Part shown: positions 17,228 to 26,606 of the stretch, in pieces
How positions within the stretch are numbered: position 1 is the stretch's first letter
Layout: every line of letters begins with the position of its first letter
Assembly: GCF_002976435.1 (NCBI RefSeq)
Contig: NZ_PUGF01000011.1
Location: 104,121 to 168,120 of the forward strand
DNA: 64,000 nucleotides
Direction of reading: 5' to 3'
Source of the DNA: Solimicrobium silvestre
Lineage (GTDB): Bacteria > Pseudomonadota > Gammaproteobacteria > Burkholderiales > Burkholderiaceae_D
Made by a program: the position numbers and the translations under genes
Notes under the pieces: model-generated
The model's database searches: none
Told to the model about the DNA's origin: nothing
What the model saw: only the letters and a program-made list of their open reading frames with translations

Positions 17228-18477
17228 GATTCAAGTCCAGATTTAAGACTAAGTTCGGCTTTTCTTTTTACAATATGCGCTAAAAATATGGCCGCAGCAA
17301 AACTATAAAAAACATCGGTGGCTTTATACATGAACATCACGTCCACCAAACCAAAAATCATAAAGCCAAAACATAAGCTCAGTCCCATTGCTGCGGAGGC
17401 TCTAATCTGGCGATCAGAATGGCGTAACTCTCTTGCAAAGTAGTAGGCGGGAACCAAGTAGATGAGCAGTATTCCAGCTAAGCCAAAAATTCCCAGCGTC
17501 ATCATGTTGTACAAAATTTCATTGTGGCAGTGAAAGAAAGTAGCTGCAGTAGGCGTGATAATTTTACGTTCTTCTAAGCCGTGCATGGCATCGGAATAAT
17601 GTGCTCTTCCTACGCCGAAAATGGGGTGTTCTTTAAATATAATCCAAGCGCCTTGCCATATTTGAAAACGAACCCCTATCGAAGTATCAGGGTTTTCTTG
17701 TTTTGAATAAAGACTGATATCTTGCTTGGCATCTTCAATACGTTTGCTAGCAATATCGGTGGTGCAAAATGCGACTCCGATTACTAAGATAATTGCGCCG
17801 AAAAACAAGAAATTTCGCTTGCTACACCAATTTTTAATAAGAGTCGCAAACATGAGCAGTGTAAAAACGGGAATGGCTAACCAAATACCGCGTGTCTGTG
17901 AGATGTAGGCCGAATACAAACCACATGCCCCAGCGATAATTTGTATGCCGATTGTCAGTTTATTTTTTGGTTCATTCCAGCCGATTGAAAGCGCAGAAAA
18001 TATACCTAGCAACATCACGAGTTCTATGTACCAAACCAGCATGGTAGGGCGACCAGTAACGTCTTTACCCATGCAAAAAAGTTGAATCGTGCAAAGAACA
18101 ACTCCGGCAATCCAGCTCCATTTAATCAGTTTTAGTTTTTGTAGTGGTACTTGCAATAAAGTCCAAAAAATCACCACGAATAATGCTAAGCGAGATGGTA
18201 AATCATAGAGGTAGATGTCAAAACTGCCGGTTGACAGTTGATTGATTAAAAGCGCGCATAAGGTGCCAAACATGGCTAGGTTGATAGCCCAATATGTCTT
18301 GCATATCGACCAAAAATTAGCTCTGGCGTCGCGTTGCACTAGAAACGTAATAATGGAAATTAATATTAGCAAATGAAAACAGAGGTAAACCAGTTTACTA
18401 ACAAGTAAACTTACGGTAAAAAATGTGATTACCGTCAATAAGGTCGGCCAATACAAATAGCTTGGCTTATTTGTCAT
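17224..18477 (-). CDS. O-antigen ligase / Wzy-C family membrane protein
   Basis: The 417-residue polytopic protein has 10-12 hydrophobic segments and a long periplasmic loop containing the O-ligase signature region (RFQIWQGAWIIF, then PIFGVGRAH, with CHNEILYNMMTLGIFGLAG after it). WaaL-type ligases join O-polysaccharide from undecaprenyl-PP to the lipid A core at the periplasmic face. First gene of the leftward LPS operon; the ATGA overlap with the GT9 gene implies coupled translation. Wzy polymerase or protein O-glycosylation ligase are alternatives, but the core glycosyltransferases next to it favour WaaL. Confidence 0.8.
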   Translation of the reverse strand: MTNKPSYLYWPTLLTVITFFTVSLLVSKLVYLCFHLLILISIITFLVQRDARANFWSICKTYWAINLAMFGTLCALLINQLSTGSFDIYLYDLPSRLALFVVIFWTLLQVPLQKLKLIKWSWIAGVVLCTIQLFCMGKDVTGRPTMLVWYIELVMLLGIFSALSIGWNEPKNKLTIGIQIIAGACGLYSAYISQTRGIWLAIPVFTLLMFATLIKNWCSKRNFLFFGAIILVIGVAFCTTDIASKRIEDAKQDISLYSKQENPDTSIGVRFQIWQGAWIIFKEHPIFGVGRAHYSDAMHGLEERKIITPTAATFFHCHNEILYNMMTLGIFGLAGILLIYLVPAYYFARELRHSDRQIRASAAMGLSLCFGFMIFGLVDVMFMYKATDVFYSFAAAIFLAHIVKRKAELSLKSGLES

Positions 18478-18694
18478 TCTTTCAAACTTTCCGTGGTGAG
18501 ATCAAAGCTGCACGCTTGTGCATTTCAATAAGTGCAATGGGTAAAAATACCGACGTGGAATTATACATAGGAGTTACCCCAACGTCACACTATGGCGTAT
18601 GTAATAGTTGTTAATGTGAGGTAAATAGCGAGCTCGATTCCAATGCCATGCATTGGTAATTACATTGAGTTTGTATAAATAATAACAATGACTC

Positions 18695-19027
18695 TCAGGC
18701 TAGTGTATTAATGCTATTCCCTAAAGTGGCCGTTGTTGAGTTTGTGGTGCTGGTGTTATTTTGAATGGCTGTTGTTGTACTTGGAATAGAGGTGTTTGGC
18801 GCAGTACTAGTGTTTTGTAGTAGGGTAATTTGTGCCTGAACGTTAGTAATTTGTTGTGTCAACGTTTTTTGTGTTTGTACACATTGTGTTATTACTAATT
18901 GCTGGCGTAAAACGATAAGTTGACTCTGCAACGCGGAAATCTGAGGGTTGCTAGTGGAGCTAGCGGGTGTGTTAAAGCTCCCGGTTACTGAGCTATAGGC
19001 ACTGCTTCCAATTGATGCAACCATCAT
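18695..19027 (-). CDS. Small Ser/Thr/Asn-rich protein with a Gln-rich coiled coil (FlxA-like)
   Basis: A 110-residue protein with no signal peptide. A small-residue N-terminus (SIGSSAYSSVTGSF) is followed by a heptad-patterned helix (about 28-72: ISALQSQLIVLRQQL and QKTLTQQITNVQAQITLLQ), then a Thr/Asn/Ser-rich low-complexity tail. The layout resembles small FlxA-like proteins common in Oxalobacteraceae; function unknown. A strong GGGGAG lies just upstream, 4 nt before a second ATG at 19024, which may be the real start. It sits alone between the LPS operon and rng. The 18478-18694 gap ahead of it shows nothing recognisable. Confidence 0.6.
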   Translation of the reverse strand: MMVASIGSSAYSSVTGSFNTPASSTSNPQISALQSQLIVLRQQLVITQCVQTQKTLTQQITNVQAQITLLQNTSTAPNTSIPSTTTAIQNNTSTTNSTTATLGNSINTLA

Positions 19028-19123
19028 TCTCCCCTTACTCCTTATGTTATCGGCAGTTTGGGTAGGGAGTTTATGGTTGTGTTGTAGAAATCAACTTGCA
19101 ATAGTGCTATCGATTTATTTTAT

Positions 19124-20581
19124 CTACATCAAAATAACATCGTAATGTTCCTGATGATAAGTGCTCTCGACCTGCAAAGAAATCGGCTTGCCAATGAAGT
19201 CACCTAACATGGCAAGATGCTGCGACTCTTCTTCTAAAAATAAATCCACCACCATTTGCGAAGCTAAAATTCGGAATTCACGCGGATTGAATTGTTTGGC
19301 TTCACGTAATAACTCACGCAAAATTTCATAGCAGATGGTGCGGGCAGTTTTGACCTGGCCTTTGCCGCTACAGGCCGGACATGTTTCGCACAAAATATGT
19401 GCCAACGATTCGCGGGTGCGCTTGCGGGTGACTTCGACCAAGCCTAATGCTGAAAAACCGGAGGCGGAAAGTTTGGTGCGGTCGCGTGCAAAAGCTTTGT
19501 TTAATTCAGTAAGGACCGCCGTTTTATGCTCCTGATTATCCATGTCGATTAAATCGAGGATGATCATGCCACCCAAATTCCGTAATCTCAACTGCCGCGC
19601 AATGGCGTGCGCTGCTTCTAAATTGGTTTTGAAAATGGTGTCGGCAAAATTACGTCCGGCGACAAAGCTGCCGGTATTGACGTCGATCGTGGTCATGGCT
19701 TCGGTTTGATCCACGATTAAATAGCCGCCTGACTTTAGGTCAACGCGTCGGCCTAAAGCGCGTTGAATTTCTTCTTCGACGCCATACAAATCAAATAACG
19801 GGCGTTCGCCGGTGTAGTGAGTCAGTTTGGGGATAACGGAGGGCGTGTAATTTTCAGCGAATTCAAATAATTTTTGATAATTTTCACGCGAATCAATTTG
19901 AATACTATCGGTTTCAATATTCACAAAGTCGCGTAGCACGCGTTGCGCCAAATTTAAGTCTTGATGCAACAGGCTGGTAGGCGGTTTGCTTTTTGCCAGC
20001 ATACAAATACTGGCCCAAGTTTTACGCAGATATTCGACGTCCATTTGAAGCTCTGCTTCAGTCGCATCTTCTGCCATGGTACGAACAATAAAACCACCTT
20101 TTTCATTTGGTCCAAGTAAATTCTGCACCATCGTGCGCAGCATTTCGCGGCCGGCTTCATTGCCGATTTTTTGCGAAATACCGATATGCGAATCTTGCGG
20201 TAAAAAAACCAGCATGCGCCCGGCAATGGAAATCTGAGTGGAAAGGCGAGCGCCTTTTGTGCCTATCGGGTCTTTAATGACTTGTACGGTAATGGCTTGA
20301 CCGTCAAACAGTAATTTTTCGATAGGTGTTGGCGTGGCGTTTTCATTGGCGCGGGAATCCCAGATGTCGGCCACATGTAAGAAGGCGGCGCGTTCTAATC
20401 CAATATCAATAAATGCAGACTGCATGCCTGGCAATACCCGAACTACTTTGCCTAAATAAATATTGCCGACTAAGCCGAGCGACATAGTGCGTTCGATGTG
20501 TAATTCTTGTACTGCACCTTGGAAAATTAACGCGACCCGAGTTTCTTGTGGGGTGATATTGATTAGAATGTTTTCGCTCAT
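19124..20581 (-). CDS. rng: Ribonuclease G
   Basis: The 485-residue endoribonuclease matches E. coli RNase G in length. Seen: an S1 RNA-binding domain (about 35-125, GNIYLGKVVRVLPGMQSAF), a 5' sensor/RNase H-like region, catalytic aspartates in TTIDVNTGSF (about residue 303) and IILDLIDMD (about 345), and the zinc-link cysteines in CETCPACSGKG (about 400). It matures the 5' end of 16S rRNA and degrades mRNAs. The start overlaps the maf stop by 4 bp, an arrangement conserved in Burkholderiales. RNase E is excluded by the lack of a long C-terminal scaffold. Confidence 0.95.
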   Translation of the reverse strand: MSENILINITPQETRVALIFQGAVQELHIERTMSLGLVGNIYLGKVVRVLPGMQSAFIDIGLERAAFLHVADIWDSRANENATPTPIEKLLFDGQAITVQVIKDPIGTKGARLSTQISIAGRMLVFLPQDSHIGISQKIGNEAGREMLRTMVQNLLGPNEKGGFIVRTMAEDATEAELQMDVEYLRKTWASICMLAKSKPPTSLLHQDLNLAQRVLRDFVNIETDSIQIDSRENYQKLFEFAENYTPSVIPKLTHYTGERPLFDLYGVEEEIQRALGRRVDLKSGGYLIVDQTEAMTTIDVNTGSFVAGRNFADTIFKTNLEAAHAIARQLRLRNLGGMIILDLIDMDNQEHKTAVLTELNKAFARDRTKLSASGFSALGLVEVTRKRTRESLAHILCETCPACSGKGQVKTARTICYEILRELLREAKQFNPREFRILASQMVVDLFLEEESQHLAMLGDFIGKPISLQVESTYHQEHYDVILM

Positions 20582-21201
20582 GAGAAAGTAAGTCCAACCT
20601 CAGTTAGTAGTTTTGCAGTTTCAAATAACGGCAAACCCATGATGCCAGAATAACTCCCATCGATGTGCGAAATAAATTTGGCAGCACTTCCCTGAATTCC
20701 GTAACCGCCCGCTTTGTCATATGGCTCTAGCGAGTCACAATATTGATCAAGCTGGTTTTTATTGAGTGTGCAAAACGTGACTGCAGAAGTTTGAGTGAAT
20801 TCTAAATGCTGTTTTTTATAATGCACTGCAATGCTGGTGAGTACCTGATGTGTTTGGCCAGACAGGCTTGTGAGCATGGCGTGTGCCTCACTGCGATTCG
20901 CAGGTTTGCCATAGATGACGCCATTCAGTACTACGGTAGTATCCGCTGCCAATACCGGGCGGATGGGGAGTTTGCGTAACTCCATCATGTCCCAGGCCGC
21001 CTCCGCTTTGGCATTGGTTACGCGGGTAACGTATGCCGCAGGTAGTTCGTCAGGTAGCACCGTTTCAGAAACGTCCACAGGGCGCGTTGCGGAATCACGC
21101 AGTAACAAAATCTCAAAATTGACGCCAATTTGACGTAACAATTCACGCCGACGCGGGCTTTTGGAGGCTAAATATATTTTATTGTCGAGCAATTTCATCA
21201 T
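20578..21201 (-). CDS. maf: Maf-type nucleoside triphosphate pyrophosphatase (dTTP/UTPase, YhdE type)
   Basis: A 207-residue Maf family protein: N-terminal LASKSPRRRELL, the catalytic ADTTVVLNG motif (about residue 83-91) and DKAGGYGIQG (about 161-170), which marks the dTTP/UTP-specific YhdE branch. It hydrolyses non-canonical or excess nucleotides, releasing pyrophosphate. It overlaps rng by 4 bp and is separated from rlmH by 196 bp containing a terminator, so maf-rng likely has its own promoter. Confidence 0.92.
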   Translation of the reverse strand: MMKLLDNKIYLASKSPRRRELLRQIGVNFEILLLRDSATRPVDVSETVLPDELPAAYVTRVTNAKAEAAWDMMELRKLPIRPVLAADTTVVLNGVIYGKPANRSEAHAMLTSLSGQTHQVLTSIAVHYKKQHLEFTQTSAVTFCTLNKNQLDQYCDSLEPYDKAGGYGIQGSAAKFISHIDGSYSGIMGLPLFETAKLLTEVGLTFS

Positions 21202-21374
21202 GATTTAAATTTGAAGAATTACATTGAACAGCGCATATAAATACACCTGACAAGATACGCGCCTGTGTTTAGTTACGCTTCCCCTATTTACGCATAGTTT
21301 ATGCCGCATATGGATAAGCAGGCAATATCCTAACCGAAATTAAGATTGCCCATGGGAAATTATTGAAAATCTGT

Positions 21375-21396
21375 TACCGAATTGCACTATTCGGTA
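21375..21396 (-). terminator. Terminator of the yebC-side gene row after rlmH
   Basis: TACCGAAT (21375-21382) and ATTCGGTA (21389-21396) form a perfect 8-bp stem with a 6-nt loop starting 1 nt after the rlmH stop. The minus strand continues into a T-rich stretch. Nothing else is recognisable in the 21202-21397 gap except an AT-rich stretch that should hold the maf promoter. Confidence 0.6.
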
Positions 21397-21397
21397 C

Positions 21398-21868
21398 TTA
21401 GACGCGGTGATATGGGTGATTTTGGGTAATTGACCAAGCGCGATACAGCTGCTCGGCTAGTATGACGCGCACCATGCCATGTGGCAGGGTTAAGCTGGAA
21501 ATGCGGATTTTTAGCGTGGCACGTACTTTAAACTCAGCATCCAGCCCATCGGCGCCACCAATCACAAAGCAAGTGTCGCCACCTTCTTGTTGCCACTCAG
21601 TGAGCAGCTGCGAAAGTTGCATGGTAGTGAGGTCTTTGCCATGCTCATCTAAGGCAACAATCCGTGTTTGTTTTGGAATTACCGCTTCAATCTTGGCACG
21701 TTCCAACGCCATCACGGTTTGAGCAGTCTTGCTGCCGGAGCGTTCGACGGGTTTGATTTCTTTAAGAACAATCCGGCATTCAGCAGGCATACGTTTGCTG
21801 TATTCCCTGAAGCCGGATTCTATCCAGGTCGGCATTTTGTGGCCGACCGCGGCGATAATTAACTGCAT
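21398..21868 (-). CDS. rlmH: 23S rRNA pseudouridine(1915) N3-methyltransferase
   Basis: The 156-residue protein is the size of RlmH (YbeA). It has the SPOUT-type knot region: [10 protein letters not shown] (about residue 102-111) and the C-terminal [20 protein letters not shown] segment, followed by the conserved HPYHR end. It methylates pseudouridine 1915 in helix 69 of 23S rRNA using S-adenosylmethionine. It follows rsfS by 15 bp; the nadD-rsfS-rlmH order is conserved in proteobacteria. Confidence 0.95.
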   Translation of the reverse strand: MQLIIAAVGHKMPTWIESGFREYSKRMPAECRIVLKEIKPVERSGSKTAQTVMALERAKIEAVIPKQTRIVALDEHGKDLTTMQLSQLLTEWQQEGGDTCFVIGGADGLDAEFKVRATLKIRISSLTLPHGMVRVILAEQLYRAWSITQNHPYHRV

Positions 21869-21883
21869 TAGCTAATTCGTCGA

Positions 21884-22570
21884 TTAAACAGCAGCTTTAC
21901 GCTTGGCAGTAGTGCGTTTAACTGCTGCTTGTTTAGCTGAAGCCACGGCTGTTTTGCTAGCGGCGACTTTAATGGTCGTGCCGATCGCTTTTTTAACACG
22001 TGGTTTCTTCGGTGCTGCCGCGGCATCTGCATCAGCTACTTTAGCGCGTGACGCACGCTTTGGTTTGGTTTCATCTGTTGCGACAGCTGCCGCGCGAGGT
22101 TTTCTGGCTGGTTTCTTAGTTTCGTCATCCAGCGTAGTTTGCGTAGCTTGATTAATATTGCTGCGTACTCGTTTGACTGGCTCGGCATCTTCTTCTACTA
22201 CTTCGGCTGTGCGTTTGCTGATGCGTTTGGCCGCGCCCATCTTAATTTCTTTGTCGCCCCAAAGTTCTTCCAGGCGATAGTAGCCACGAATCACTGGTTG
22301 CATAATATGCACGACCATGTCGCCTAAATCGACCAGTACCCATTCACCGACGTCTTCACCTTCGATACCGACAATATCGCCACCGTTTTCTTTTACTTTA
22401 TCGCGTACCGATGAAGCAAGTGATTTGGTTTGACGGTTTGATGTACCGGAGGCGATACAGATACGATCAAACAGGCTGGTTAAATGTGTTGTGTCATAAA
22501 CTTTGATGTCTTGGGCTTTAACATCTTCAAGAGCGTCAACGACCAATGTTTGTAATTTTTTAATATCCAT
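21884..22570 (-). CDS. rsfS: Ribosome silencing factor RsfS with long histone-H1-like basic tail
   Basis: The 228-residue protein is about twice the usual RsfS length. Residues 1 to about 112 form the RsfS/Iojap domain (YDTTHLTSLFDRICIASG, GEWVLVDLGDMVVHIM, YYRLEELWGD). The domain binds ribosomal protein L14 (uL14) and blocks subunit joining in stationary phase or starvation. Residues about 113-228 are Lys/Ala/Arg-rich low complexity with KKPARKPRAAA- and AVKRTTAKRKAAV-type segments resembling histone H1 or AlgP tails, probably disordered and nucleic-acid binding (inference). It lies between nadD (5 bp) and rlmH (15 bp). Confidence 0.93.
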   Translation of the reverse strand: MDIKKLQTLVVDALEDVKAQDIKVYDTTHLTSLFDRICIASGTSNRQTKSLASSVRDKVKENGGDIVGIEGEDVGEWVLVDLGDMVVHIMQPVIRGYYRLEELWGDKEIKMGAAKRISKRTAEVVEEDAEPVKRVRSNINQATQTTLDDETKKPARKPRAAAVATDETKPKRASRAKVADADAAAAPKKPRVKKAIGTTIKVAASKTAVASAKQAAVKRTTAKRKAAV

Positions 22571-22575
22571 GATTT

Positions 22576-23247
22576 CTAATAAAGATGATGTTGTTGTATA
22601 TAGTCTAGTACCTTGGGCGGTAATAAAGACAGGTTTTTTCCGTCCCGGACTTGGGTCGATGAGATGTCGATTGCCAAATCAGCACACAAATAAGTGTGTC
22701 CACACGGACGATTTCGTAGTTGTTCAACGCTGCCAGCACGTTGTTTAAATTCATTTGCCACTAAATTATCGATGGCATCCAGTTTAAAGCCCGGACGCGC
22801 GACTACCGCAATATGCGCTAGCTCAAATAAACGTTGCCAGTTTTGCCAGCTTTGAAGTTGTTGCAGCTGGTCGGCTCCCATTAAGAATATCAGTGAAGCA
22901 GAAGCGCCAAATTCATTACGTAAAATGGACAGCGTATCGATGCTGTAGCTGGGAATGCCAAGTTCGGCACGCTTTATTTCTTGTACGTCAATTATTAACG
23001 AGGTTTGCTTAGATAATTCAGCAAAAGCTAATGACAACATGGCAATGCGTTGTTGTGGGCTGGTTTTAAAAGCCGTTTTTTGCCAAGACCAACCAGTCGG
23101 TATGATACGCAACTGAGTGGGTTTGAGCAAATTGTTAAACAATTCAGTGAGCGCTACATGGGCAGAATGTACCGGATCAAAGCTGCCACCGAAGATGGCG
23201 ATGCATTGATTGTTGGTTGTTTTTGCTTCGCCAGTCTCTTCTGACAT
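22576..23247 (-). CDS. nadD: Nicotinate-nucleotide adenylyltransferase
   Basis: About 223 residues from the preferred ATG at 23247; an in-frame TTG at 23262 would overlap hemF. The nucleotidyltransferase motif GGSFDPVHSAHV lies near the N-terminus (about residue 20-31) and the ISSTQVRDG motif near the C-terminus, together defining NadD. It adenylates nicotinate mononucleotide to deamido-NAD in NAD biosynthesis. Its start lies 2 nt after the hemF stop, and rsfS begins 5 bp after its end, so the genes form one transcription unit. Confidence 0.95.
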   Translation of the reverse strand: MSEETGEAKTTNNQCIAIFGGSFDPVHSAHVALTELFNNLLKPTQLRIIPTGWSWQKTAFKTSPQQRIAMLSLAFAELSKQTSLIIDVQEIKRAELGIPSYSIDTLSILRNEFGASASLIFLMGADQLQQLQSWQNWQRLFELAHIAVVARPGFKLDAIDNLVANEFKQRAGSVEQLRNRPCGHTYLCADLAIDISSTQVRDGKNLSLLPPKVLDYIQQHHLY

Positions 23248-23249
23248 GC

Positions 23250-24149
23250 TCACGCCAGCCAATCTTTATGGATTAAAAAGTCACTGTAAAGCTGCGCTTC
23301 AGGTGATCCGGCTTCAGGCTGCCAGTTGTAGCGCCAAGTCACCGATGGTGGCATCGACATCAAAATGGACTCGGTACGCCCACCCGATTGCAAACCAAAC
23401 AGTGTGCCACGATCAAAGACTAAATTAAACTCAACATAACGTCCGCGTCGATATGCTTGAAAGTCACGCTCACGTTCGCCATAAGCCAGGTTTTTGGTAC
23501 GCTCGGCGATCGGTAAATAAGCGGGAATAAAGGCATTGGCTACTTGTTGCACCATCGCGTAACTGTCTTCAAAAGGCAGGCGATTAAAGTCATCAAAGAA
23601 AATACCGCCTATGCCGCGAGGTTCCTGGCGGTGTTTTAAATAAAAATAGTTATCGCACCAAGCTTTAAATTCCGGATAAAGCTCACTGCCAAACGGCGTC
23701 AGCGCATTTTTACAGGTTTGGTGAAAATGTTGAGCGTCTTCAGCAAAGCCGTAGTACGGCGTTAAATCCATGCCGCCGCCAAACCACCAGACTGGTTCCT
23801 GACCTTCTGCATGGGTACTGAAAAAACGTACATTCATGTGCACGGTCGGTGAGTATGGATTGCGTGGATGTAGCACTAAAGATACGCCCATCGCTTCCCA
23901 GCTACGTCCGGCTAATTCAGGGCGGCTAGCTGCTGCGGACGGTGGGAGGTTAGTTCCCATGACATGCGAAAAATTCACTCCGCCACGTTCAAAAAAACCA
24001 CCTTGTTCAATCACTCGTGAAATGCCGCCGCCACCTTCTGGCCGTTCCCAGCTATCGGTTAAAAAAGCGAGACCATCCAACTGTTCCAGAGCCGTAACTA
24101 TATTGTTTTGTAAGCTTAGAAAAAAATTTTTAACGGCGGTATTGGTCAT
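23250..24149 (-). CDS. hemF: Oxygen-dependent coproporphyrinogen-III oxidase
   Basis: About 299 residues from ATG at 24149 (a TTG three codons upstream is less likely). Conserved HemF blocks are present: [56 protein letters not shown] and [14 protein letters not shown]. The enzyme oxidatively decarboxylates coproporphyrinogen III to protoporphyrinogen IX in heme synthesis and needs O2. It lies between purD and nadD, the usual Burkholderiales order. Confidence 0.97.
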   Translation of the reverse strand: MTNTAVKNFFLSLQNNIVTALEQLDGLAFLTDSWERPEGGGGISRVIEQGGFFERGGVNFSHVMGTNLPPSAAASRPELAGRSWEAMGVSLVLHPRNPYSPTVHMNVRFFSTHAEGQEPVWWFGGGMDLTPYYGFAEDAQHFHQTCKNALTPFGSELYPEFKAWCDNYFYLKHRQEPRGIGGIFFDDFNRLPFEDSYAMVQQVANAFIPAYLPIAERTKNLAYGERERDFQAYRRGRYVEFNLVFDRGTLFGLQSGGRTESILMSMPPSVTWRYNWQPEAGSPEAQLYSDFLIHKDWLA

Positions 24150-24220
24150 GGATGGCAAAGTTGGTCTGGATGAGGGGAGCTAAAGTTAACAACTAAGCTC
24201 CCCGTTTTTAATGGCGCTGT

Positions 24221-25495
24221 TTAATGTTTCTTATTTAGAGCGCGCCAGCCAATATCGCGCCGTGCTTGTGCACCCTCAAATTGAATCGCATCAATCGCAT
24301 CGTAAGCATGTTTTTGGGCGACTTTGACGTTGTCGCCCAAGCCAACTGCACATAAAACCCGACCACCGCTTACGGTTAAATTCCCATGGTCTAAATGCGT
24401 ACCTGCATGGAAGGTAATGCAGTCAATGGTCTCGGCTGGCACACCGGTAATGTGCGCGCCTTTAACTGGTGCATCAGGATAACCAGCGGCAGCCATGACC
24501 ACACCTAAAGCGGTGCGGCGATCCCATTCCAGTTCTACGGTGTCTAAATGACCGTTGACTGCATGTTCTAAAATACTCACAAAATCTGTTTTTAAGCGCG
24601 CCATAATCGGCTGGGTTTCAGGGTCGCCCATACGGCAATTGAATTCCAGGTTTTTTGGATTACCATGCTCATCAATCATTAAACCTGCATACAAAAAGCC
24701 GGTAAATACGATGCCGTCTTTGGCCATGCCCTGTACGGTAGGGTCGATGATTTCACGCATGACGCGTGCGTGAACTTGTGGCGTGATAATAGGCGCAGGT
24801 GAGTAAGCGCCCATGCCGCCCGTATTTGGGCCTTGGTCGTCATCGCATAAGCGTTTGTGATCTTGACTGGTCGCGAGCGGCAGAATATTTTTTCCATCGA
24901 CCATCACAATAAAACTAGCTTCTTCACCAGTTAAAAATTCTTCAATTACAACGCGTGCACCGGCATCACCTAATTTATTATCAGATAACATCATGTCCAC
25001 TGCATCATGCGCTTCTTGCAACGTCATCGCGACCACGACACCTTTGCCGGCCGCTAAACCGTCGGCTTTAATCACAATTGGCGCGCCATTCGCATCGATG
25101 TATGCATGCGCTGCAGCTAGTTCAGTAAACGTTTGGTGTTTTGCGGTTGGAATGCCATGACGCTGCATAAACGATTTGGCAAAATCTTTAGAGCTCTCTA
25201 ATTGCGCAGCTTCTTTGGTCGGACCAAAAATTTTTAAACCTTGGTCACGGAAAATATTCACAATACCAGCAGCCAATGGAGTTTCAGGACCCACTAAGGT
25301 TAGTCCGATGTGCTCATTTTTAGCAAATTCAGCCAACGCATGTGGGTCGCTAATATCAATATTTTTTAAGCGGCTATCCAACGCTGTGCCACCATTACCT
25401 GGTGCGACAAAGACTGTTTGGATACGCTCAGATTGAGCTAGTTTCCATGCCAGAGCGTGTTCGCGGCCGCCTGATCCGACTACCAATATTTTCAT
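24221..25495 (-). CDS. purD: Phosphoribosylamine-glycine ligase (GAR synthetase)
   Basis: The 424-residue ATP-grasp enzyme has the expected length. Seen: N-terminal VVGSGGREHALAWKL, the ATP-grasp central region (VIKADGLAAGKGVVVA, VIEEFLTGEEASF), KRLCDDDQGPNTGGMGAYSPAP, and the metal-binding NLEFNCRMGDPETQ near residue 288. It joins glycine to phosphoribosylamine in purine synthesis. About 70 bp separate it from hemF downstream and 128 bp from yebC upstream; the latter gap carries a terminator. Confidence 0.97.
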   Translation of the reverse strand: MKILVVGSGGREHALAWKLAQSERIQTVFVAPGNGGTALDSRLKNIDISDPHALAEFAKNEHIGLTLVGPETPLAAGIVNIFRDQGLKIFGPTKEAAQLESSKDFAKSFMQRHGIPTAKHQTFTELAAAHAYIDANGAPIVIKADGLAAGKGVVVAMTLQEAHDAVDMMLSDNKLGDAGARVVIEEFLTGEEASFIVMVDGKNILPLATSQDHKRLCDDDQGPNTGGMGAYSPAPIITPQVHARVMREIIDPTVQGMAKDGIVFTGFLYAGLMIDEHGNPKNLEFNCRMGDPETQPIMARLKTDFVSILEHAVNGHLDTVELEWDRRTALGVVMAAAGYPDAPVKGAHITGVPAETIDCITFHAGTHLDHGNLTVSGGRVLCAVGLGDNVKVAQKHAYDAIDAIQFEGAQARRDIGWRALNKKH

Positions 25496-25602
25496 GATTT
25501 TATTTAAAGAGATTGGAAAGGTGAGGCAAAGTTAGTCATTTAAGCCTGACCTCGTGTTATTTCGTTGTGCTGCTGGTTTAAGTAATAAGTTACGAAAATA
25601 AG

Positions 25603-25623
25603 TTACGCAATTAAGTTGCGTAA
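25603..25623 (-). terminator. Terminator immediately after yebC
   Basis: TTACGCAA (25603-25610) pairs with TTGCGTAA (25616-25623), directly abutting the yebC stop codon at 25624. The minus strand then runs into CTTATTTTCG, a fair U-tract. Imperfect copies of AATAAGTTACG lie just beside it at about 25585-25605. Confidence 0.6.
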
Positions 25624-26349
25624 TCAGTTTTCAAGAATGGCGTTGGTATACACGTCTTGCACATCGTCCAGATTTTCTAAGGCATCCAGCAATTTTTGCA
25701 TTTTGATGGCATTTTCGCCTTCAAATAAAGTCTCGGTGTCTGGTTTCATGATGATTTCAGCCATATCCGCTTTAAAACCGGCCGCTTCCAGCGATTGTTT
25801 AATGGCCGCGAAATCATACGGTGGGCACACCACTTCAAAGCCACCTTCATCGTCGCTAATAATATCTTCGGCGCCCGCGTTTAAAGCAGCTTCCATTAAC
25901 GCATCTTCATTGGTACCTGGTGCAAAGAAAAATTGACCGCAGTGTTTAAACATAAACGCGACCGATCCTTCGGTGCCCATATTGCCGCCATATTTAGAAA
26001 AGGCGTGACGCACTTCAGCTACTGTGCGTACCTTATTGTCGGTTAAGCAGTCAACAATAATTGCCGCGCCGTTAATGCCATAACCTTCGTAGCGAATTTC
26101 TTCGTAGTTAGCACCTTCCAAATTACCGCTGCCGCGCTGCGTTGCGCGTACTACGGTTTCTTTAGGCATATTTGAGTCGGCGGCTTTTTCAATCGCCAAA
26201 CGTAAGCGCGGGTTTGTACCAACGTCGCCGCCGCCCATACGTGCGGCTACGGTGATCTCTTTAATAATGCGGGTCCAGACTTTGCCGCGTTTTGCGTCAG
26301 TGGCCGCTTTTTTATGTTTAATATTGGCCCATTTACTGTGTCCAGCCAT
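25624..26349 (-). CDS. yebC: YebC/PmpR family protein (translation/transcription regulator)
   Basis: The 241-residue protein has the complete family pattern: [26 protein letters not shown] start, [35 protein letters not shown] and GSVAFMF. Members were annotated as DNA-binding regulators; TACO1/YebC proteins are also known to act on ribosomes stalled at polyproline stretches. It is the first gene of the leftward purine/heme/NAD row but followed by its own terminator. A TAGAAT-AGCG -10 box lies about 100 nt upstream. Confidence 0.95.
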   Translation of the reverse strand: MAGHSKWANIKHKKAATDAKRGKVWTRIIKEITVAARMGGGDVGTNPRLRLAIEKAADSNMPKETVVRATQRGSGNLEGANYEEIRYEGYGINGAAIIVDCLTDNKVRTVAEVRHAFSKYGGNMGTEGSVAFMFKHCGQFFFAPGTNEDALMEAALNAGAEDIISDDEGGFEVVCPPYDFAAIKQSLEAAGFKADMAEIIMKPDTETLFEGENAIKMQKLLDALENLDDVQDVYTNAILEN

Positions 26350-26451
26350 GATTATTTTTCCCCTGATTTTATAGGTTGTAGTGAATACACTGGTGCTCTG
26401 GTTGTCTTTTGATGCGAAAAATCAATGCGAATTACGGACTTTAAGGGCGCT

Positions 26452-26457
26452 ATTCTA
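26452..26457 (-). promoter_or_regulatory. -10 box (TAGAAT-AGCGCC) for yebC
   Basis: Minus-strand TAGAAT followed by AGCGCC, the same -10/discriminator as at dnaE and metG. The -35 region is poor. The leader would be about 95 nt. The rest of 26350-26606 shows no gene. Confidence 0.4.
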
Positions 26458-26606
26458 ACATAGTGAATTTATTCAAATTCCCCAAAATTGATGGGCGGTT
26501 CGCTTGTTGTGCAATCAAACGACGGATTCATGCTGAAATAATTCGTTGCTACTACGCATGTTTTTAAATTAAGATAATTTCTTTTCAACTAAACTGAGAA
26601 ACTAGG

